Shown piece by piece: positions 50,777 through 60,458 of a stretch of 64,000 bases of DNA. A program made the position numbers and the translations under genes. Source of the stretch: Amycolatopsis saalfeldensis (GTDB lineage Bacteria; Actinomycetota; Actinomycetes; Mycobacteriales; Pseudonocardiaceae); the NCBI RefSeq assembly GCF_900110575.1, contig NZ_FOEF01000012.1, positions 1-64,000 on the forward strand. Reading direction: 5' to 3'. Position 1 is the stretch's first letter. Each line of letters starts with the position of its first letter. The notes beneath the pieces were generated by a model. That model searched no databases. It saw nothing but the letters and a program-made list of their open reading frames with translations, and had not been told where the DNA came from.

Positions 50777-53700
50777 ACGACGCCGAGCGCGCGGCACTGG
50801 CGGCGCTGCGGTTCGACTGGGCTCCCGTGCCCGATGACGTGTGGCGGATGCCCACCTTCCACGTCGACGGGCTGCATCCGGGGGTCGTCGACGCGGTACT
50901 CGGCGGCATCGACGACGCGGCCGCCAGTGCCGACGGCAGCCCGATCGGTTTGGTCTTGGAGGGACAGCGGGGTGCGGGCAAGACCCATCTGCTCGGCTGG
51001 CTGCGCCAGCAGGTGCAGGCGCGCGGTGGATACTTCTTCCTGGTGAGTCTGCTCAGCGCCCGTCACTTCTGGGTGAGCGTGCTGGCGTCGATGATGGACG
51101 GGCTGGCCCGGCCGGTGCCGGACAGCGAATCCCAGCAGCGGCTGTTGATGCGCCGGCTGTCAGCCCAAGTCGGAGCTCCCCGCGCCGTCCGTCGTGCGTT
51201 CACTGGTGAGAGCACGCTGACGAAGGAGACGCTGGACGCCTTCATGGACGGACTGGCCGCAATCGACGGTTACCTGGTCCGTACCAGTGGGGAGACCGCG
51301 CGCGCCCTCGCCCTCAGCGCCTCGCAGGATGTGACCCAGCGGGAAATCGCCAACAGCTACTTCGCCTGCGACGAGGAGGGGACGCCGGGCGAACGCGCCG
51401 CCTGGGGAATTCGGCGGTCGCCGCGCTCGGCCGAGGAAGTGGTCCAGGAGCTGTCGCGGCTGCTGGCGCTGACCGGTCCGGCGGTGGTGGCGGTCGACCA
51501 GATCGACGTGCTGGTGGCCCAATCGACGGTGGGTACCGATCAGGCCCGGCAAGCGGAGGAAGAAGCCGTCCGGCACCAGGCGATGGTCATTGAAGGAATC
51601 GCCGGTGGACTGATGTCGCTGCGGGAACGCACTCGTCGCACGCTGACCGTGGTGGCTTGCCTGCCAGCCACCTGGGCACAGGTGCAGAGGAAGGCCACCG
51701 CCACCGCGTCCGACCGGTTCCGGGAAGCACCGTGGCTGCAAACAATCAAAAGCGGCGATGTCGCCCGTGAGATCATCGCCCGGCGATTCGGGCCGAAGTT
51801 CGACCGGCTCGGTTTCGTTCCGCCATACCCCACCTGGCCGGTCCGCCCCGAAGCGTTCGAGGACACCGCTGAGTTCACTCCCCGGCAGCTGCTCATCACC
51901 GTCGACACTCACGTCCGCGCCTGCCTGTCTTCAGGCTCCTTAAGGGAGCTTACGCGGCTCGCTGCGCCGGTGAACGAAACACCGACACTGTCCGAAGAGG
52001 ACTCGACGTCCACTGTGGACGCTGCGCTACTGTACCGGTACGACAGCCGATTCGAAGCGCTCAAGGACACCGCCGACGTGGCGACCCCACTCGAAGCCGA
52101 TACCGAAGACAGCCAGATCCCGCGGCTGCTCGAAGCCGGCCTCATCGCCTGGGTCCACGAGCGCGGTGAACGGGGCGCGGCCTTCAGCGTCGACCCACTG
52201 CCCAGCGAGAAGCCCGCTCTGCACGCCCGGCTGCGGCTCACTCTCGACGAAGATCGCGAAGACGAGGTGCACTGGTGCTTCCGAGCGGTCAGCGACCAGC
52301 ACCACGGCAATGCGGCGCTGAACCGCTTGCGACGGGCCGACACCGCGACCGGCTTGGACAGCATGGTGACCAAGCGCAAGCTCTTCGTGCTGCGCAACGA
52401 GCCCTGGTCGGGCACCAAGACGCAGAACGAGGTCGAGGCCGTCGTGGAGCGGGGCGGGCGAACTCTGCCGCTGGACCAGGATGATCTGCGCACCTTGGCT
52501 TCGCTGCGGGCGCTGCTCGACGAAGGTTCGGCCGAACTAGGGCAGTGGCTGACTGCGCGGCGTCCAGCCCAGCAGCTTTCGGTGTTGAAAGCGGCGTTGG
52601 GGGACGCCGACTCGTGGCTTTCTGCCGGCCCGGAGCCGAGCGGGTCGCTCGCTCGCACCGTCGTCCCGTCGCCAGACGAATCGGCGCGGCCGGCGCTGGT
52701 CGTCGGACGTGACCACACGACCGGGGAATCAGTCCGTCTCGGCCTGGAAGCGTTGCGCAAGCACACGACGATCTTCGCCGGATCCGGCTCGGGAAAAACG
52801 GTATTGATCCGCAGGCTCGTCGAAGAGTGCGCTTTACAGGGCGTTTCGTCCATCGTCCTGGACCCCAACAACGACTTGGCCCGGCTCGGTGACGCGTGGC
52901 CCGAGCCGCCGGCGCAGTGGGGCGACGGCGATGCGGCGAGCGCTGCCCGCTACCTGGATCAGACCGATGTAGTGGTGTGGACTCCGCGCCGGGAAGCCGG
53001 CCGTCCGTTGAGCTTTCAGCCGTTGCCCGACTTCGGGGCCACTCTCGACGCCCCCGACGAGTTCGCCGAAGCCGTAGAAGCGGCCGTCGCCTCGCTCGCG
53101 CCCCGCGCCATGCTCGGCGGGCGGGCCGTGAAGGCGCATTTGGGGCAGGCGGTGTTGCGCCGGGCCGTCGAGCACTACGGCCGTCGTGGTGGATCATCAC
53201 TGCGGGGGCTGATCGACACGCTCGCAGACCTCCCAGACGGCATCATCGATATCGCCGACGCGGGTAAAATCGCCGCCGGTCTGGCGCAGGCGCTGATGGC
53301 CACGATGGTCAACGATCCCTTGTTCGGCGGTACGGGCGCCCCTGCCGACCCCGGCCTTCTGCTCACGCCGGCTCCCGGCAAGAAAGCTAGAATTTCGGTT
53401 ATCAGCCTGGTCGGACTGCCATCGGACCAAGCCCGGCAGAGCTTCGTCAACCAACTGCAGATGGCCTTGTTCGCGTGGATCAAGAAGCACCCCGCCGCCG
53501 ACCGTCCGTTGCTCGGCTTGTTCATCATGGACGAAGCCCAGACGTTCGCCCCGTCGGGTGCGATCACCGCGTGCACCCAGAGCACCTTGGCGCTAGCGTC
53601 GCAGGCCCGCAAGTACGGGCTCGGGCTGATGTTTGCCACGCAATCGCCCAAGGGGGTGCACAACCGCATCCCGGGCAACGCGTCGACCCAGTTCTATGGC

Positions 53701-53916
53701 CTGCTCAACAGCCCGACGCAGGTCGAGGCAGCCCGGCAGATGGCCAAGGCCAAGGGCGGCGACGTACCGGATGTATCCCGGCTCAGCAGCGGCGAGTTCT
53801 ACCTGGCGGCCGAAGGGTCCGCGCCGCGGAAGTTGCGGACACCCCTATGCCTCAGCTACCACCCGCGCAGCCCACTCACCGACGAGGAAGTCATCACCCG
53901 CGCCTCAGCGAGCTGA
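50773..53916 (+). CDS. Large protein with two P-loop NTPase domains, C-terminal HerA/VirB4-like
   Basis: This 1047-residue protein has an N-terminal AAA-type P-loop (LEGQRGAGKTHLLGW, about residues 58-72) with Walker B VVAVDQIDVLV. The C-terminal third is a HerA-type DNA-pumping ATPase: TTIFAGSGSGKTVLI at about 672, LFIMDEAQTFAP at about 915, and FATQSPKGVHNRI as sensor. Joining an AAA sensor and a HerA motor in one chain is unusual. It overlaps the 212-residue gene by ATGA. Likely roles are DNA translocation in defence or in element mobility. Confidence 0.85.
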   Translation: MNDAERAALAALRFDWAPVPDDVWRMPTFHVDGLHPGVVDAVLGGIDDAAASADGSPIGLVLEGQRGAGKTHLLGWLRQQVQARGGYFFLVSLLSARHFWVSVLASMMDGLARPVPDSESQQRLLMRRLSAQVGAPRAVRRAFTGESTLTKETLDAFMDGLAAIDGYLVRTSGETARALALSASQDVTQREIANSYFACDEEGTPGERAAWGIRRSPRSAEEVVQELSRLLALTGPAVVAVDQIDVLVAQSTVGTDQARQAEEEAVRHQAMVIEGIAGGLMSLRERTRRTLTVVACLPATWAQVQRKATATASDRFREAPWLQTIKSGDVAREIIARRFGPKFDRLGFVPPYPTWPVRPEAFEDTAEFTPRQLLITVDTHVRACLSSGSLRELTRLAAPVNETPTLSEEDSTSTVDAALLYRYDSRFEALKDTADVATPLEADTEDSQIPRLLEAGLIAWVHERGERGAAFSVDPLPSEKPALHARLRLTLDEDREDEVHWCFRAVSDQHHGNAALNRLRRADTATGLDSMVTKRKLFVLRNEPWSGTKTQNEVEAVVERGGRTLPLDQDDLRTLASLRALLDEGSAELGQWLTARRPAQQLSVLKAALGDADSWLSAGPEPSGSLARTVVPSPDESARPALVVGRDHTTGESVRLGLEALRKHTTIFAGSGSGKTVLIRRLVEECALQGVSSIVLDPNNDLARLGDAWPEPPAQWGDGDAASAARYLDQTDVVVWTPRREAGRPLSFQPLPDFGATLDAPDEFAEAVEAAVASLAPRAMLGGRAVKAHLGQAVLRRAVEHYGRRGGSSLRGLIDTLADLPDGIIDIADAGKIAAGLAQALMATMVNDPLFGGTGAPADPGLLLTPAPGKKARISVISLVGLPSDQARQSFVNQLQMALFAWIKKHPAADRPLLGLFIMDEAQTFAPSGAITACTQSTLALASQARKYGLGLMFATQSPKGVHNRIPGNASTQFYGLLNSPTQVEAARQMAKAKGGDVPDVSRLSSGEFYLAAEGSAPRKLRTPLCLSYHPRSPLTDEEVITRASAS

Positions 53917-54126
53917 TCACAACCTGAGCAGCATGGCGCGTACCCCTGGCGCGAAGGACAATTCTGACATTGCGACCCACGCCATGATCAGAAGGAGTGC
54001 GCCATCCAGTTCGATCATCGACGTCCAGCCGGAGTCCTTGACGCTGATGATGTGCAACCTGGCATGAACCGCTGGAGCAGCCTCGACGCCGGGGGCACCT
54101 GCACCGAGGCGCGCCGCCCAACGGAT

Positions 54127-54915
54127 TCATGACCTGATCGCACGAACCGCTTGCACGGAGTACGGGGACGCGCTCGCCACCTGCCCAGACCTGACAGCCG
54201 AAACCAGGACCCGCGAACGAGCCGCCCCCACACCCAGCCGCTTCCGCAACGTCTCTGCCGAAATCGGACGCCTGTACCGCGCCCAATGGCTCTCGTCTTC
54301 CTCTCTCGCCCGCCCCAGCAGGTCATCCTGCACAGCCCTACCCCGGCACAAAGCCGGTCGTTCCTCGGGACCGCCCGCGACGTTCTCACCCCCGACGCGG
54401 ACTGGCCCGGCGTCAACCGCCTCGTCCCCATCGACCTGCGAACCACCCTCGGTGTGAAGGCGCGACGGCGCCTCGCATGTCTCGATCATCGCCTGAAGCA
54501 GACCAGGACCGACCTCGGACCACCCGATCAAGAGCAGCGGTCCAACGGCGTCGAACGCCGCCTTCCCGTACTCGCCCGCGACGAGTGGACCTGCCACGTT
54601 CAACGCCAACGTAACCACGCTGGCGAAGATCAGCAACCGACGCAATGGACGAAGCGCGTCCGCACCAACACCCCGGACCACGAGATGCCGAGTGCCCAGC
54701 AGGATACCGAGAATCGTCAGGTCGACCGCAGGCGCGACAAGTGGCGCCACCCAGACAGGCACGCCCAAGTGGAGGGCCAGATTCAGAACGTTGCCGAAAC
54801 CGAACAGAAACGTGAGCCCGACAACCGTACCCATGATCACCGTGACCACCCGCACCACCACAACAGGATCAGAAGCCAGCGGAACCTCCGAATTCCGCTT
54901 CCCCGCGGCCATCAA
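54127..54915 (-). CDS. DUF2637 protein (Spd-like membrane protein of integrative elements)
   Basis: This 262-residue protein has four transmembrane segments (VVTVIMGTVVGLTFLFGFGNVLNLAL, VAPLVAPAVDLTILGILLG, LIFASVVTLALNVAGPLVAG, FDAVGPLLLIGW) and a C-terminal helix-turn-helix-like tail (RRPISAETLRKRLGVGAARSRVLVSAVR). Such genes are frequent on actinomycete plasmids and AICEs and are linked to transfer. It lies just inside the att-like repeat at 55.3 kb, the same position as the copy at 62478-63203. Confidence 0.85.
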   Translation of the reverse strand: MMAAGKRNSEVPLASDPVVVVRVVTVIMGTVVGLTFLFGFGNVLNLALHLGVPVWVAPLVAPAVDLTILGILLGTRHLVVRGVGADALRPLRRLLIFASVVTLALNVAGPLVAGEYGKAAFDAVGPLLLIGWSEVGPGLLQAMIETCEAPSRLHTEGGSQVDGDEAVDAGPVRVGGENVAGGPEERPALCRGRAVQDDLLGRAREEDESHWARYRRPISAETLRKRLGVGAARSRVLVSAVRSGQVASASPYSVQAVRAIRS

Positions 54916-55249
54916 GCACCACCCGCAGGATCGCCGACCCGGAAACCGCGCTCGATCACCAGCAAACCATGGGAAAACCGCCGTTCAGACGCGGGACCGT
55001 CTACACGGCGCCCTGCCGAAAGCACGATCCCGCGACCAACACCAGGCAGTCGCGAATGGCCACTTCGATACTTGCTCTTCGTTCTCACACAGCAACACAC
55101 AACGCCCATGAACTCGACGACAGAGTCCGCCACTGGCGAGCCCGAGGCGAGCCCGAGCCGCCCGAAACAGGACGACACTCCACGACACCAATCGACACCA
55201 ACGCACGGCCGCAACCGCCGCCGAGCAGAGGAAAAGGTCTTGTCCGGCA
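54916..55249. other. Gap before the att repeat, no supported gene
   Basis: Overlapping frames exist on both strands but have shadow-like Arg/Pro/Ser-rich composition. The DUF2637 promoter should lie here. Confidence 0.5.
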
Positions 55250-55283
55250 TCACTCGACACCATCCGACACGCCAAGGTCTCGA

Positions 55284-55325
55284 CTCTTAACCAGCGGGTT
55301 CGGGGTTCGAGTCCCTGATGGCGCA
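55284..55325 (+). other. att-like site: 3' end of tRNA-Lys (anticodon loop to discriminator)
   Basis: It begins CTCTTAACCAGCGGG and ends GAGTCCCTGATGGCGCA: the 3' half of a tRNA with a CTT anticodon loop, T-arm and acceptor strand. The 5' half is absent, so it is not a functional tRNA gene. A copy with one mismatch is at 63320-63361. It lies between a DUF2637 gene and an integrase remnant, as expected for an element junction. Confidence 0.85.
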
Positions 55326-55333
55326 CCCTCATT

Positions 55334-55367
55334 CCCCAGGTCACTTAAAACGGTGACCTGGGGTTTT
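55334..55367 (+). terminator. Rho-independent terminator after the tRNA-Lys 3' end
   Basis: An 11-bp perfect stem (CCCCAGGTCAC and its complement) with an 8-base loop is followed by TTTT. It is probably carried along from the native tRNA-Lys locus. Confidence 0.85.
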
Positions 55368-55728
55368 GTGTTATCCGGAAACACTTCTTCCGCTTGTTGT
55401 CCGTCCACAATGGTCGGTGACGTGCCCGAGACGAGCCCGAGCTGTCGCGTTGCCGTCCGCGGGATGATCTTGGCCGTCGCCTCGGCCGCAGCGAGTGCGA
55501 CTTCGGGCAGAACGGTCGTGTAGGTGTCGGCGGTCACGGTGATCGAGGAGTGCCGCAACCTCCGCTGCACCACCTTCATCTCCACCCCCGGGGCAAGAGC
55601 CAGGGTGGCGGCACCGTGGGAAGAAACCCAACGGTGAGCATCTCTAGCGCGTCGGTCGTTGCCCTTCGCGCAGACCGTCCGATCGTCCGACGTTGATAAT
55701 TCGTCATTGGACAGCGAGGAATGCTGGG

Positions 55729-56827
55729 TCAGGCGGTCGGGGCGAGCTGGTCCCGGAGGCGCTGCAGTGTGGTCTGAGCGGTGTGGGCGACGGCGGCGAG
55801 GCCGCCGCGGTTGGTGGCGCGGATGGCACGTTGGAGTTGGTGGGGTAGTCGTCGTTGTTCGGCGATGGTGATGGCGGCCAGCAGGGATTTCTGGGCTCCG
55901 TCGCGATCTCGGCTGGCGGTGAGGATTTCACCGGTGGTGCCGCGTTCAATGACCTGCCACCGCGGGGCCGCGGGCTCGCCAGCGCTATCGGTGGTCAGCA
56001 CGCGCAACGCCTGGGTCGGCTGGCCGAGGGCGAGCAGTCCGCGGGCGTGGATTTCGCGCAGGATAGAGGGGTTGACCAGCATTCCGTGTTCTGCGCCGGT
56101 GTCCAGTAGGCGGCGGCAGCGGTTGATCGCTGCCTCGAACTGGTCGGGCAGCCCGGCTTCGCCGGCGGCGCGCGCTGCCAGCGCCAGCGCGGAGCCTTGT
56201 CCGGTGGGGTCGGTCGAGATGGCGAGGGCGTGGTCGAGGCGTGTGACCGCGGCTGGCAGGCGACCGGCTTTGCGTAGTTCGTTGCCGTGCAAGCGTGTCG
56301 CGCTCCAGGCGGCCTTCGGCGGCGCGGGCTTCCAGCCGGGCGACGAGGGGCCACAGCTCGTTGACTGCCTCGACGGCCCGGCCGGATTGGCGGGCGATCT
56401 CGGCGAGGCGGATCACGGAGTCGCCGAACTGCACCAGCGCGGCGAAGTCGGCGTCATCGGGTTCGGTGACGCCGAGAAAGTGTGAAGGCAGGCCTAGCGC
56501 GCGGGCGATGTGCCGGCGGACGGCGACGTCGCCGGGGTCGCGGCGGTGGGTTTCGATCATCGCGATGTAGCTCTTGTCGTAGTCCAGGATCGCGGCGAGG
56601 GCTTCCTGGGACAGGTCGTTGGCGTGGCGGTAGGCGCGCATGATCGCGGGCAAGTCGCGAGTGGACAGTGCCTTGCCAGCGGCGGGGTTGGACCACATCC
56701 ACACCGCGGGCGCCAGCCGGGCCGGCGGCGCGGGCAGCGCTGCGGTATTGGCCTGGCAGGTGGGGCACACCGGAGTCGGTGCGAAGCGGCCGAGGGGCGT
56801 TCCACAGCGTGTGCACCCGGTGGCCAC
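55729..56827 (-). pseudogene. XRE-family regulator with zinc ribbon and TPR-like tail, frameshifted
   Basis: The N-terminal frame (56827 down to about 56300) has a zinc ribbon (CTRCG...CPTC), then a helix-turn-helix (MRAYRHANDLSQEALAAILDYDKSYIAMIETHRRDPGD). The C-terminal TPR-like part (LHGNELRKAGRLPAAVTRLDHALAIS...LRRLRDQLAPTA-like end) lies in another frame ending at 55729. A single-base shift near 56300 would join them into a protein of about 365 residues, normal for this actinomycete family. It may be a true mutation or a sequencing error. The NUDIX gene lies 10 bp upstream. Confidence 0.7.
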
Positions 56828-56836
56828 CGCGTTCGC

Positions 56837-57253
56837 CTATCGGGTGGTGTGGAGGGTGCGGAGCCGGTCGAACCAGGTGGCGATGGAGCGCTTGTAGCCC
56901 TCAGGCATCGGCAGTGCGGCGATCTCGTGTTCGGCGAACTCGGCGATGCGGTTGTGCTCGTGGCTGATGACCGGTTCGGCGGTCGAGCTGCTTGTGCAGC
57001 CGTAGGTCACGATGAACACGTCCTTGTCCGCCACGGTGATGTGGTACATCCAGGAGTCCAGGATCTCGGCGACCGTCACCGGCAGGCCGGTTTCCTCGGC
57101 GATCTCGCGGGCCACGGTCTGTTCCGGGGTCTCGTTGTCCTCGATCCGGCCGCCGGGCAGTTCCCACTCGTCGCGTTCGTTGCGCAGCAGCAAGGCCCGG
57201 CCGTCGCGGACCAGCACGCCCTTGATCGACACCGGGTACGCGGGCTTCGCCAT
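56837..57253 (-). CDS. NUDIX hydrolase
   Basis: This 138-residue protein has a complete Nudix box near residues 33-56 (GGRIEDNETPEQTVAREIAEETG). It starts MAKPAYPVSIKGVLVRDGRALLL. It is followed 10 bp later by the XRE regulator gene, a pairing common in actinomycetes. The substrate is unknown. Confidence 0.9.
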   Translation of the reverse strand: MAKPAYPVSIKGVLVRDGRALLLRNERDEWELPGGRIEDNETPEQTVAREIAEETGLPVTVAEILDSWMYHITVADKDVFIVTYGCTSSSTAEPVISHEHNRIAEFAEHEIAALPMPEGYKRSIATWFDRLRTLHTTR

Positions 57254-57568
57254 GGTCGAACCCTCCGCCGAGGCTCTTGGGGATGTTGTAGCCGCACGGT
57301 AGCAGTCCGTGCCCCGCCGGCCCGCTCATGCGAGGTTGACAATCCGTCAGTGGACCGCGGCCCGCGCGCACCGGGTGTGCTTAATGGACCGGACAGGTCC
57401 CCTTCGGCACATGCGTCTCACCACGAGCGGTGGATCGGATGGCTCGCCGCGGCCTGGGCGGAACGGCCGGTGGCCGCGGCGGTCTCGATCGCCAGCCCCG
57501 TTCTTGCCGCGCGGATCGAGGCCGTGCTCACCGGCCGGACGGCCGAGGGTGAACCGCAGCTGGTCGTC

Positions 57569-57756
57569 ATTCTCCCCGCGCGAGCGGGGGTGGTCCCGCC
57601 ACAGGGAGCCCCGACATAGCGGATGCAGCGTTCTCCACACGCGAGAAGAGTGGTCCGAACGGGTTGTCGGGTAGGTGCTTCGGGACGGTGTTCTCCCCAC
57701 AACTAATTCACCATGCGCCTCATCACCGTCTCCCCGCGCGAGCGGGTCGTCTCCCA
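57569..57756. CRISPR. Degenerate type I-E-like CRISPR relic
   Basis: A clear repeat (TTCTCCCCGCGCGAGCGGG then GGTGGTCCC) starts at 57569. Degenerate copies start at 57630 (61 bp on, TTCTCCACACGCGAGAAG) and 57690 (60 bp on, TTCTCCCCAC then lost). A further good core lies at about 57728. Spacing of the first three matches 29-bp repeats with 31-32-bp spacers. The wear and the shifted fourth copy suggest an array that is no longer maintained. No cas genes are seen. Confidence 0.65.
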
Positions 57757-57784
57757 GGGTAGCTGCGGCGGGCAGCACCTCCGT

Positions 57785-58369
57785 CTATGCCCGTGAAGGA
57801 TCCTGTTCCCTGGCCAACGCGTAAGCGGCGGCGACCACGCGTGCCGCGAACCCCAGGGTGACCAGCGCCTCGATGATCGACAGGGTGAATAGATCTGCGC
57901 GCAGGTCACCGGCGGCCCAATAGAGCACGGTCGACAGCAGCGACGGGACCACGAACATCAACAAGTCCACTGCCAGCTGCGTGAACTTGTCGAGCCGCCG
58001 CAGCGGATCACATCGGTGGACCGACTCCCAGGCGAGCGACCCGCCCGCCCGACCATCGGACGTCCCCAATGCGGGCGCCAGGTGACGCCGCAAATACTTG
58101 CCGATCGCCGAGATCTTCTGGTCGTTGGAGAAATAGGTCCATCCCAGGGTGATACACACCAACGGCAGCAGCAAAAGCAAGTACGGTCGCCCGGCCGGCT
58201 GGATCACCAGGGCCAACGTCGCCGCGAGCGCGGCAAGCGCGGCATACATCAGACGGTCCCGTAATGCTATCCGCGACGTCTGCTCTGCTTTGAGGGCACC
58301 GTATTCTGCCAAGCGGACATCCCTGGTCGTGTCCGCTGTCGCTGCCACGCAGGACTGGGTTCTTCTCAT
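57785..58369 (-). CDS. Four-helix membrane protein, unknown
   Basis: This is a protein of about 194 residues starting MRRTQSCVAATADTTRDV. A conserved-looking patch, LAEYGALKAEQTSRIALRDRLMYAALAALA, leads into the first pair of transmembrane helices. A second pair lies at LAVDLLMFVVPSLLSTVLYWAAG and LSIIEALVTLGFAARVVAAAYAL. The layout resembles small membrane proteins found beside actinomycete conflict genes. It lies just downstream of the 661-residue membrane protein on the same strand and could be its partner. Confidence 0.7.
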   Translation of the reverse strand: MRRTQSCVAATADTTRDVRLAEYGALKAEQTSRIALRDRLMYAALAALAATLALVIQPAGRPYLLLLLPLVCITLGWTYFSNDQKISAIGKYLRRHLAPALGTSDGRAGGSLAWESVHRCDPLRRLDKFTQLAVDLLMFVVPSLLSTVLYWAAGDLRADLFTLSIIEALVTLGFAARVVAAAYALAREQDPSRA

Positions 58370-58472
58370 GTGTTTACGCCGCCTCTTCCCGGTCAATTCC
58401 GCGCGCGCGAGAGGACTGCCCGACGGGCGCCCGGGTGCGGTGCATCTGCCCAGCGCCCGGACGGGGTACATG

Positions 58473-60458
58473 TCAGTCGGACCGGGCATGTGCCCACGCG
58501 TTCCGGCGGTTTCTTTCGAACTCGATCCAGTCGCGGCCCTGGTGCGCCACAGCTTCCAGAATCGGGAGAGCGGTATCCATCCCAGAGGTCGCCGCGGCAA
58601 GCCGGTCCATCTCTGCCTCGTTGTCGACCTCGGTATCGTTCTCGACGTCGAGGCGTTCGGTGATGTTGAGGATCTCCGCGCCGTCCAGCAGACGGAGCCG
58701 GAACTCCCGGTAGCGCACCGTGTGCTCAGGCTTATCGGGACTCTTCTTGACGGGCTTCTCGCGCATTGTCAGTGAGGCGGACGCGATGCGGTCGTACCCG
58801 AAGGCGTCCCAGTTCTCGTTCTTGTCCTCGCCGGTGATGAAGTTCAGGTACACGCGCGAAGACCGAACGCCGTACTGGGTCAGCAGGATGACGGTGACGT
58901 GGTACGCCGTGTAGCGCGGCGGCCCGTGAAGAACCGCCCCGCGCCGGCCGCCTGGCGCATGCTGATTGATGACCACGTGCGAGACGAGGTCCTTCTCGCC
59001 AATATTGCCTCTGCGCAACGCCTCGGTCTTGAGGTAGGCCTTATCCAGCGCCAGCCAGCGGGCCATCTCGCCGTCGGTCGGGCAGTCGGCCAGTTCCTCC
59101 CGCCATCGGCGGTACTCTGCCATCTCCTCGTCCAGCAGCGCATCCGCCTCGGCGGACAGGAGCTGGTCGGCTCGGCGGGTGGCGAAGACCTCGACCACAG
59201 CGGGCAACGCGAACCAGCCACCCACCGCGAGCGGCACGACCTCCCAGCGCTGCGCCGCGAGCAGCAGCAAGGCCGCGCCGGCCATGGCCAGCAGGGCACC
59301 GGCGGCCCGCCACCGGCGGGCATCGACCGGGGCGTCGGGTACCGGCTGAAAATGCGGGTCATGGTGCGGCCACTGCTGGGCGACGCGCCGCGCATGCCAG
59401 TCGACAAGCCATTTGAGCGGCCTGATGGGCTCGTTGCTGTAGCCGAACTCGGCATTGAACCGCCGCTTGAGACGTGCGCAGTACCCTCCGGCGTACTGCG
59501 GCCAATCCTCGGAGTACTCCGGGCGCGCGTCGCGGAAGCAGCGTTCGATGAGCTTGTCGACCGCTGTCTTGCTGGCCCGCTCAGCCTCTGGCCCGGCGTC
59601 GCGGCGGAGCGCGGCGTACAGCGGGTGCGCGGTGTGCTCTATGCCGTAGCGGACCATGACGGAGCAGCCCGTCACCAGCAGCACCAGCCCACCCCAGAAG
59701 GGAAGTGTCAGCGGACCGAAGAACAACCCTGCGAAGAACAGCGCGGTGACGACGCCCCCGATGATCGCCGGCCTGCGTTCGTTGAGGTCGGGAGGGAACG
59801 TGGGGGCCTGGTACCGGGTAGGCACGGCGGGAGGGGGTTCGAAGAACTTCCAGGCCCGGTCGACACGGTTCCCGGAGAAGCGCTCGGCCCCGATCTCGTG
59901 CTTGCGCTCGGCGTCCAGCCGCTGCTCGGTGACACCACCGACCAGCAGCGACAGGTGCCTGCTGATCTCGTCCTGCCGTTCGGCAGGAAGGTAACCGAAG
60001 GCGGTCACCGCTGTGAACGAGCCGTCGTTGTTGTTCGACTGCACGTCGTCGAGGAGGCTGCGGACAACGTGGAGTGCCCGTGTCCAATCGTCTTCAGGCG
60101 ATGGCCCGCAAACCTTCCAGGCGTCCCGAAGGTCCGCGGCCTGGTCTGGGGTGAGGTCCCCGAAGCCTCTCTCGCTGAGCACCGAGAGCACGTAGTAATA
60201 GGCGCGTTCAGTCGATGGGTCGCTGTTGAAGACGATCGTGCGGAACAGGTCCTCGGCCCGGCGCGGGAGACCGCCGGTGAGATAGGCGAGTGCGACCTCG
60301 TGCTTACGTTCGGCGGTGTCCCATTCTCCGACGGTATAGATGGTCGCGCCGTGGAGGACGGTGTCCACGTACTGCACGCCGATCTGCTGTTCGACGTGGG
60401 CGTTTTCGGAGGCGACGTTCTGGTTGTCGATGTCGGCGCCGGTCGCGTCCTCGGTCAT
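58473..60458 (-). CDS. Large membrane protein with conflict-system-type N-terminus
   Basis: This is a 661-residue protein. The first 110 residues (NVASENAHVEQQIGVQYVDTVLHG, ERKHEVALAYLTGGLPRRAEDLF) resemble the short adaptor-plus-helical unit seen at the start of many actinomycete conflict proteins. Two hydrophobic hairpins follow (IIGGVVTALFFAGLFFGPLTLPFWGGLVLLVTG, about 232-265, and LLAMAGAALLLLAAQRWEVVPLAVGGWFALPAVVEVFA, about 390-428). The C-terminal 200 residues are soluble. It overlaps the nucleosidase gene by ATGA. The adaptor matches the tail of that nucleosidase, so the two probably bind each other or a shared partner. Confidence 0.7.
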   Translation of the reverse strand: MTEDATGADIDNQNVASENAHVEQQIGVQYVDTVLHGATIYTVGEWDTAERKHEVALAYLTGGLPRRAEDLFRTIVFNSDPSTERAYYYVLSVLSERGFGDLTPDQAADLRDAWKVCGPSPEDDWTRALHVVRSLLDDVQSNNNDGSFTAVTAFGYLPAERQDEISRHLSLLVGGVTEQRLDAERKHEIGAERFSGNRVDRAWKFFEPPPAVPTRYQAPTFPPDLNERRPAIIGGVVTALFFAGLFFGPLTLPFWGGLVLLVTGCSVMVRYGIEHTAHPLYAALRRDAGPEAERASKTAVDKLIERCFRDARPEYSEDWPQYAGGYCARLKRRFNAEFGYSNEPIRPLKWLVDWHARRVAQQWPHHDPHFQPVPDAPVDARRWRAAGALLAMAGAALLLLAAQRWEVVPLAVGGWFALPAVVEVFATRRADQLLSAEADALLDEEMAEYRRWREELADCPTDGEMARWLALDKAYLKTEALRRGNIGEKDLVSHVVINQHAPGGRRGAVLHGPPRYTAYHVTVILLTQYGVRSSRVYLNFITGEDKNENWDAFGYDRIASASLTMREKPVKKSPDKPEHTVRYREFRLRLLDGAEILNITERLDVENDTEVDNEAEMDRLAAATSGMDTALPILEAVAHQGRDWIEFERNRRNAWAHARSD

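Larger units (their letters stand above)
55250..55640 (-). pseudogene. Tyrosine integrase remnant, catalytic C-terminus
   Basis: The frame can be read from about 55640: RDAHRWVSSHGAATLALAPG, then VEMKVVQRRLRHSSITVTADTYTTVLPEV. It contains the HxLR-like His block in worn form (HRWVSSHG for HDLRHG), the box II region and the catalytic Tyr in ADTY. Everything before this is missing. Its 3' end runs into the reverse complement of the tRNA-Lys repeat (GTRTPNPLVKSRD), as is usual for integrases next to a tRNA att site. Confidence 0.75.

Noticed and set aside
55284..55325. A tRNA-Lys gene at 55.3 kb (and again at 63.3 kb)
   Set aside because: Only the 3' half from the anticodon loop onward is present. 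The upstream bases do not form the D-arm or the 5' acceptor strand.
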